A model generated the notes under the pieces. It searched no databases and was not told the DNA's origin. It saw only the letters and a program-made list of their open reading frames with translations. A stretch of DNA of 16,800 nucleotides, taken from contig JAOZRC010000020.1 of assembly GCA_029940345.1 (NCBI GenBank), positions 1-16,800 of the forward strand, in the 5' to 3' direction. The stretch comes from Desulfobacterales bacterium (GTDB lineage: Bacteria > Desulfobacterota > Desulfobacteria > Desulfobacterales > JAUCGF01). Both the position numbers and the translations under genes were made by a program. Below are positions 13,690 to 16,800 of this stretch, in pieces; position 1 is the first letter of the stretch; every line of letters starts with the position of its first letter.

Positions 13690-14271
13690 CTATTTCCATT
13701 GCATCAGACGCGCCTTGGGACCCGATTCACCTCCGACAATAACCCATTGAACCTTAGTTAAGTCAGGTTCACCCAAATCTTCAAGCAGAGGCTCAATAGA
13801 TAGAAAACGGATAGCGGCATTTATACGGCGCAACTCTGCGATTCTGGGTAAACCGTACTTGCGGTCCTCAACGGAAACGCCTAACCACGCATTTTCCGGC
13901 GCATCATAAGATTCAAAGAAACGGGCCATTCGTTCGGCCCGTTTCGTCAATACTTGAAAGGTGTGATGAGGTGAACTTTCAATGACTTCAAATACCTGAC
14001 GGATATAATCATCCGGGATATCTTCATGAAACAGATCGCTCATGGAATTGACAAAATATACGGCCGGTTTTTTCTGCTTAAAAGGGTCTTGCAACCGTGA
14101 CGGCTGAAGCGTAAGGGTGAAGCCATTTTCATAGCCTTTTACGCCCATCGCCTTCAAACGACGCGCCATAATTTCAGCATAACAGTTTTGGCATCCGGTT
14201 GAAACTTTGGTGCAGCCTGTTGTATGGTTCCAGGTTTGCTCCGTCCATTCAATCGCAGATTTTGCCGCCAT
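13690..14271 (-). CDS. Three-Cys-motif Gp37/Gp68 family protein (DUF5131), interrupted
   Basis: This part encodes 193 residues. The family signature is near the N-terminus: AIEWTEQTWNHTTGC (6-20), then C27 and C30, giving CxxxxxxCxxC, which resembles iron-sulfur/radical-SAM-like clusters. Further conserved blocks are VYFVNSMSDLFHEDIP, FQVLTKRAERM, NAWLGVSVE, RFLSIEPLLEDLG and WVIVGGESGPKAR. The family is common on phages and in mobile DNA; its function is not established. It often has a neighbouring partner gene (the three-Cys-motif partner family), which is absent here. The start at 14271 has AGGAGG 8 nt upstream; an upstream TTG at 14325 is unlikely. The frame stops at TAG (13690-13692), exactly where the family has a Trp (TGG, in W-V-x-x-IR). 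The rest of the gene follows in frame. Confidence 0.85.
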   Translation of the reverse strand: MAAKSAIEWTEQTWNHTTGCTKVSTGCQNCYAEIMARRLKAMGVKGYENGFTLTLQPSRLQDPFKQKKPAVYFVNSMSDLFHEDIPDDYIRQVFEVIESSPHHTFQVLTKRAERMARFFESYDAPENAWLGVSVEDRKYGLPRIAELRRINAAIRFLSIEPLLEDLGEPDLTKVQWVIVGGESGPKARLMQWK

Positions 14272-14365
14272 CAGTTTGCCCTCCTTTCCGCGTATTTGTT
14301 GTGTCTTGTACAATATGTTCGGCAACCGGTTTATGGGGAGCGAAAAACTGGTAATTGTAAATATT

Positions 14366-15472
14366 TTACCAATCAGTTCGATAAATACACGGCATTCCTG
14401 AACTGTTGGTAATTTTAATCTCTGATTCGCTGATACTCAGAAGGATATCTCCTTGGCATGGAATTGCTAATTTTTCAGCATAATTCAACAAAAATGTTCG
14501 CATTTTTTTAGGGATGTCAGTCATCGGTTTAAACTGAACTACGCTGGGAGGAAGGCAATATTTAGAAAAATTCGTACAATGCGGGATTAATTCAAATTTA
14601 TTGATCAAATCAAATACCTCTTTATCCGGATGTCTGACGCCGTCTGCTGAAATAAAAAGATGCTTTGCTTCTCTATTTTCATTAAAATCAAAGCAATATT
14701 CATATAATTCTTCATTATTGTCATATTTTGACCCATGATGCGGCGCTTTTAAAGAGTTAATATTCAAATTGGTGATATTATCCCAACTCATTTGCCTTTT
14801 ATGTTCGCGCCATTGCGTAAAAGTTGAGTCACCTGTCAACAAAATTTTATGTCCGCAACAGTTTAAACAAAACGCAATAGAAGAATCATTCATAGCAGGG
14901 AAGTTATTCAAGTCATAATCATTGTTATCAATTAAATTGTGCAGTACACCTTTGATCCTCCGTAAAGGTAGATAGACAGTGGCGTTTACACCTTCAACAC
15001 CGGGAAATCTTAAAATTGATTCTTTTCCGGATGCCTCTTCAACTTTGTCATCATTGTTAGAAACATAATGAAGCAAATAAGCTAAACTTTTACCATATTG
15101 AAAAACATCGTCATCGGAGCAGCGTTCGACAAATTCTCTTATTTTTTTCTTATAACGATCAAGAATTTTATTATACTGTTTTGATTTAGCACTTAGGAAA
15201 GGCGGTATTACAATTTTTTTGATTTCAAAGTTTTCGAGCAGATATTCGACACCATTGTAATGATCCTGATGCAGATGGGAAATGATCAATGTGCTAATCG
15301 TATCAACATTTTTATTTTTTAAGAACTTATAGGCCGGATTGATTTTATCAGAGTCAATTTTGGTCAAATTGCTATCAATGACAACATATTCGCTCGTGTC
15401 TGAGATAAATTCGATCACAATTGAATCGCCTGCCTGGGCATTTAGAAAATTGACATTTACAATTTCACACAT
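14366..15472 (-). CDS. ComEC-like metallo-beta-lactamase-fold hydrolase
   Basis: About 368 residues. The metal-binding motif is SHLHQDH (65-71; H66, H68, D70, H71), followed by NDSSIAFCL (195-203), LLTGDS (211-216, D215), KAPHHGS (242-248) and SADGVRHPDKEV (275-286), the order seen in the extracellular MBL domain of ComEC and its stand-alone soluble relatives. All expected ligands are present, so it is likely an active hydrolase of phosphodiester or similar bonds. There is no signal peptide or membrane segment. A lysine-rich insertion (95-125) precedes the second half. It is the last gene of a three-gene overlapping set; its ATG at 15472 overlaps the stop of the preceding gene by 8 nt. An alternative ATG at 15490 adds six residues. 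Neither has a ribosome site, consistent with coupling. Confidence 0.85.
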   Translation of the reverse strand: MCEIVNVNFLNAQAGDSIVIEFISDTSEYVVIDSNLTKIDSDKINPAYKFLKNKNVDTISTLIISHLHQDHYNGVEYLLENFEIKKIVIPPFLSAKSKQYNKILDRYKKKIREFVERCSDDDVFQYGKSLAYLLHYVSNNDDKVEEASGKESILRFPGVEGVNATVYLPLRRIKGVLHNLIDNNDYDLNNFPAMNDSSIAFCLNCCGHKILLTGDSTFTQWREHKRQMSWDNITNLNINSLKAPHHGSKYDNNEELYEYCFDFNENREAKHLFISADGVRHPDKEVFDLINKFELIPHCTNFSKYCLPPSVVQFKPMTDIPKKMRTFLLNYAEKLAIPCQGDILLSISESEIKITNSSGMPCIYRTDW

Positions 15473-15953
15473 CTTTATATTTAAAATCATCCAAAAGGTT
15501 CAGTATCATCTCTTTTTCCGGGTGCTCTTGTTTATTCTCAATCAGAATAATTTCCTGAAAGCGATAACCTTCAGTATCTTTTTTGATCATATATTTAATG
15601 TGTTGGCCTTGTTTGATTGACGCTTCATTTTTAAAAATGATAGAAGGAAAATTGGCATAATTATCCGGAAATAATTTTACTCTCACCGTGTTATCATCAT
15701 TGATTCGGTCAATCACGCCCTCTGCTTCGTTCAATACAATATCTTTTTGAGGATAATTATGCGCTTGGGGAGCTGTCTTTATATTAATATACCTTACATT
15801 TTGATGACCGGTTCCGGCTTCAGTTGCCAACAAAATATTCTGCTCCTCGTTTTCCCTGATCCCCACATCAATATTATTATACCTGCTCGTCTCATTTTCT
15901 TCATCTGAGGTTAAAGTGGGATTGAACCTTTTGGCTCCCGCAGATGATGTCAT
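15465..15953 (-). CDS. Small beta-rich protein, middle gene of the cassette
   Basis: A 162-residue protein of unknown function. Residues 1-70 are polar, low in hydrophobics and probably disordered. Residues about 75-140 alternate strands (EGVIDRI, NTVRVKLF, FPSIIFKNEASIKQGQHIKYMIKK, FQEIILIE), suggesting a small beta-barrel of SH3 or OB type. The last 20 residues are a charged helix. The ATG overlaps the stop of the upstream gene (ATGA at 15950-15953), and the stop overlaps the MBL gene, so all three are very likely made together. A bridging or nucleic-acid-binding role would fit the barrel but is inference. Confidence 0.75.
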   Translation of the reverse strand: MTSSAGAKRFNPTLTSDEENETSRYNNIDVGIRENEEQNILLATEAGTGHQNVRYINIKTAPQAHNYPQKDIVLNEAEGVIDRINDDNTVRVKLFPDNYANFPSIIFKNEASIKQGQHIKYMIKKDTEGYRFQEIILIENKQEHPEKEMILNLLDDFKYKDV

Positions 15954-16681
15954 TTTAGCACCTCCGCTATTTGGGTTTCGATTTTTTGCACTATTTCGTT
16001 GTAAATCTTTTGATAACCGTTTATCAGATTGACTAACTTGAGTTTGGGGACCGAAATATCAGATTGCCAAATATCAATATCAAAAATCAAGCCTTCCTTG
16101 ATCTCATTGTTCAGAGAAAAATATTTAACGCTTTCAGCATGCTGATAGGGGCCAAGTTGTAACCTGATATTATCTTCATTTTCTGATTCTGACTCGAAAA
16201 TTAGCGCAATGTCCTGTTTCTCTTTAAAATGACCGCTTAATGCATTGCCAAAGACTGTATTGCAACCCCAAATGTAATCTCTTAATTTTATAAAATCAAA
16301 TTCTTCTCTTTCGATAATGATGTAATTCCTTAAACCGATGCGTCTATATTTCGAGCTATGGTCATCTTCGAGTTTTTCGATTATTTCGTCAGCCAATGCA
16401 AACAGGGGAATCTTTCCAAGTTTGTCACTGTCAAGCCCGTCTTGAAATTCTATGATGGCATTAAAGGTTTTCAAATCAAGATTGAGCGTAAAAATATTTT
16501 CTCCGATTTTTGCCGTATGCGATAAAGAATGCTGCAATAAGTTAATATTGGCACTGCCTTTGGTAAAAGGTTCTGCGCTCGTTTTTAATTGAATTAACTC
16601 TGCATACTCTCCAAGTTTATCTAATATTCGATATGCCAAAGGATAGTCGATCCTGAATATGGTCTTGAATATCTTCATCAT
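15950..16681 (-). CDS. Hypothetical protein, possibly TIGR04255-like
   Basis: A 243-residue soluble protein, first gene of the cassette. The stretch SSKYRRIGLRNYIIIERE (109-126) recalls the sporadically distributed TIGR04255 family, whose members share a similar RxGLRY segment and an alpha/beta pattern. The similarity is from memory of the motif and is not secure. There is no catalytic motif, no signal peptide and no membrane segment; the C-terminal 30 residues are helical. The ATG at 16681 is followed by a second at 16678. AAGGA lies 12-15 nt upstream, inside a toxin remnant. The following gene overlaps by 4 nt. It may act as sensor or scaffold for the MBL hydrolase, an inference from linkage. 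Confidence 0.72.
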   Translation of the reverse strand: MMKIFKTIFRIDYPLAYRILDKLGEYAELIQLKTSAEPFTKGSANINLLQHSLSHTAKIGENIFTLNLDLKTFNAIIEFQDGLDSDKLGKIPLFALADEIIEKLEDDHSSKYRRIGLRNYIIIEREEFDFIKLRDYIWGCNTVFGNALSGHFKEKQDIALIFESESENEDNIRLQLGPYQHAESVKYFSLNNEIKEGLIFDIDIWQSDISVPKLKLVNLINGYQKIYNEIVQKIETQIAEVLK

Positions 16682-16690
16682 CTTTGTATA

Positions 16691-16753
16691 TTATCCTTGT
16701 TTTGACGTTAAATCCGAAAATGGAAACAGAGTGGTGATCACATCGCCTTTTAC
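16691..16753 (-). pseudogene. Decayed N-terminus of a MazF/PemK-type toxin
   Basis: The frame reads VKGDVITTLFPFSDLTSKQ and then stops at TAA (16691-16693). The KGDV...FPFSDL pattern is the first beta-strand region of MazF/PemK endoribonucleases. The first codon is GTA (16751-16753), not a start codon; GTG would be expected, overlapping a TGA stop of the antitoxin. Only about 20 of an expected 110 codons remain, and the three-gene cassette begins 10 bp further. Confidence 0.6.
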
Positions 16754-16800
16754 AAATTTGCCCGTGCTGCGTCCTCCTCAGGTCTGGCCCAATCACGACA
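16750..16800 (-). CDS. Partial 3' end of a probable MazE/PemI-type antitoxin
   Basis: The last 16 codons (CRDWARPEEDAARANL, then TAA) of a gene entering from the right edge. A tail with DW-x-x-PEED followed by an aromatic-rich end is typical of antitoxins that precede MazF-like toxins; here the usual W near the end is R. The assignment rests on this short tail and on the toxin-like frame immediately downstream. Confidence 0.45.
   Translation of the reverse strand, partial: CRDWARPEEDAARANL

Noticed and set aside
13690..13692. TAG in the DUF5131 gene as a sense codon, for example pyrrolysine or global reassignment
   Set aside because: TAG ends both moeA-type genes (5034-5036 and 7450-7452) and the small gene at 13300, so it is an ordinary stop here. 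The replaced residue is Trp, which suggests a point mutation.

Overview
The window looks like a chromosomal segment of a deltaproteobacterium (Desulfobacterota, sulfate-reducer-like). This rests on gene content: a MoeA fused to a periplasmic-binding-protein-like domain, PilZ proteins, a PAC2-family protein, an EpsC-type serine acetyltransferase and a stand-alone PTS IIA protein. Codon use is moderate in GC, and Shine-Dalgarno sites are mostly of the GGAG type. No tRNA, rRNA or CRISPR array was seen.

Layout. 1-1358: end of a small mobile element, then two co-directional genes with cyclic-nucleotide-binding folds, the first also carrying a PilZ domain. 1489-3042: an RhlB-like DEAD-box RNA helicase on the minus strand. 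3043-3806: a 764-bp gene-free stretch holding two palindromic, MITE-like elements. 3807-8773: a probable operon of moeA, a small PilZ protein, a moeA-PBP fusion (start overlaps the pilZ stop) and a radical SAM protein. 8849-8987: a textbook MITE with an 8-bp target duplication. 9024-10184: an M20 amidohydrolase. 10214-10330: a second MITE family. 10345-10803: a ptsN-like gene on the minus strand, divergent from a PAC2 gene (11194-12057). 12071-12196: the second copy of that MITE family, just upstream of the serine acetyltransferase gene (12274-13236).

13300-16800 is an accessory region read entirely on the minus strand. From right to left it holds the last 16 codons of a probable antitoxin, a decayed MazF/PemK toxin start, a tightly overlapping three-gene cassette, a three-Cys-motif Gp37/Gp68 (DUF5131) gene broken by a single amber codon, and a small conserved-looking protein whose frame is continuous with the broken gene. 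The cassette encodes a protein I do not firmly recognise, a small beta-rich protein and a ComEC-like metallo-beta-lactamase hydrolase.

The most interesting points are the three-gene cassette abutting a dead toxin-antitoxin locus, the amber-interrupted DUF5131 gene, the PilZ gene embedded between two molybdopterin molybdotransferase genes, and three families of short inverted-repeat elements, two with visible target-site duplications.
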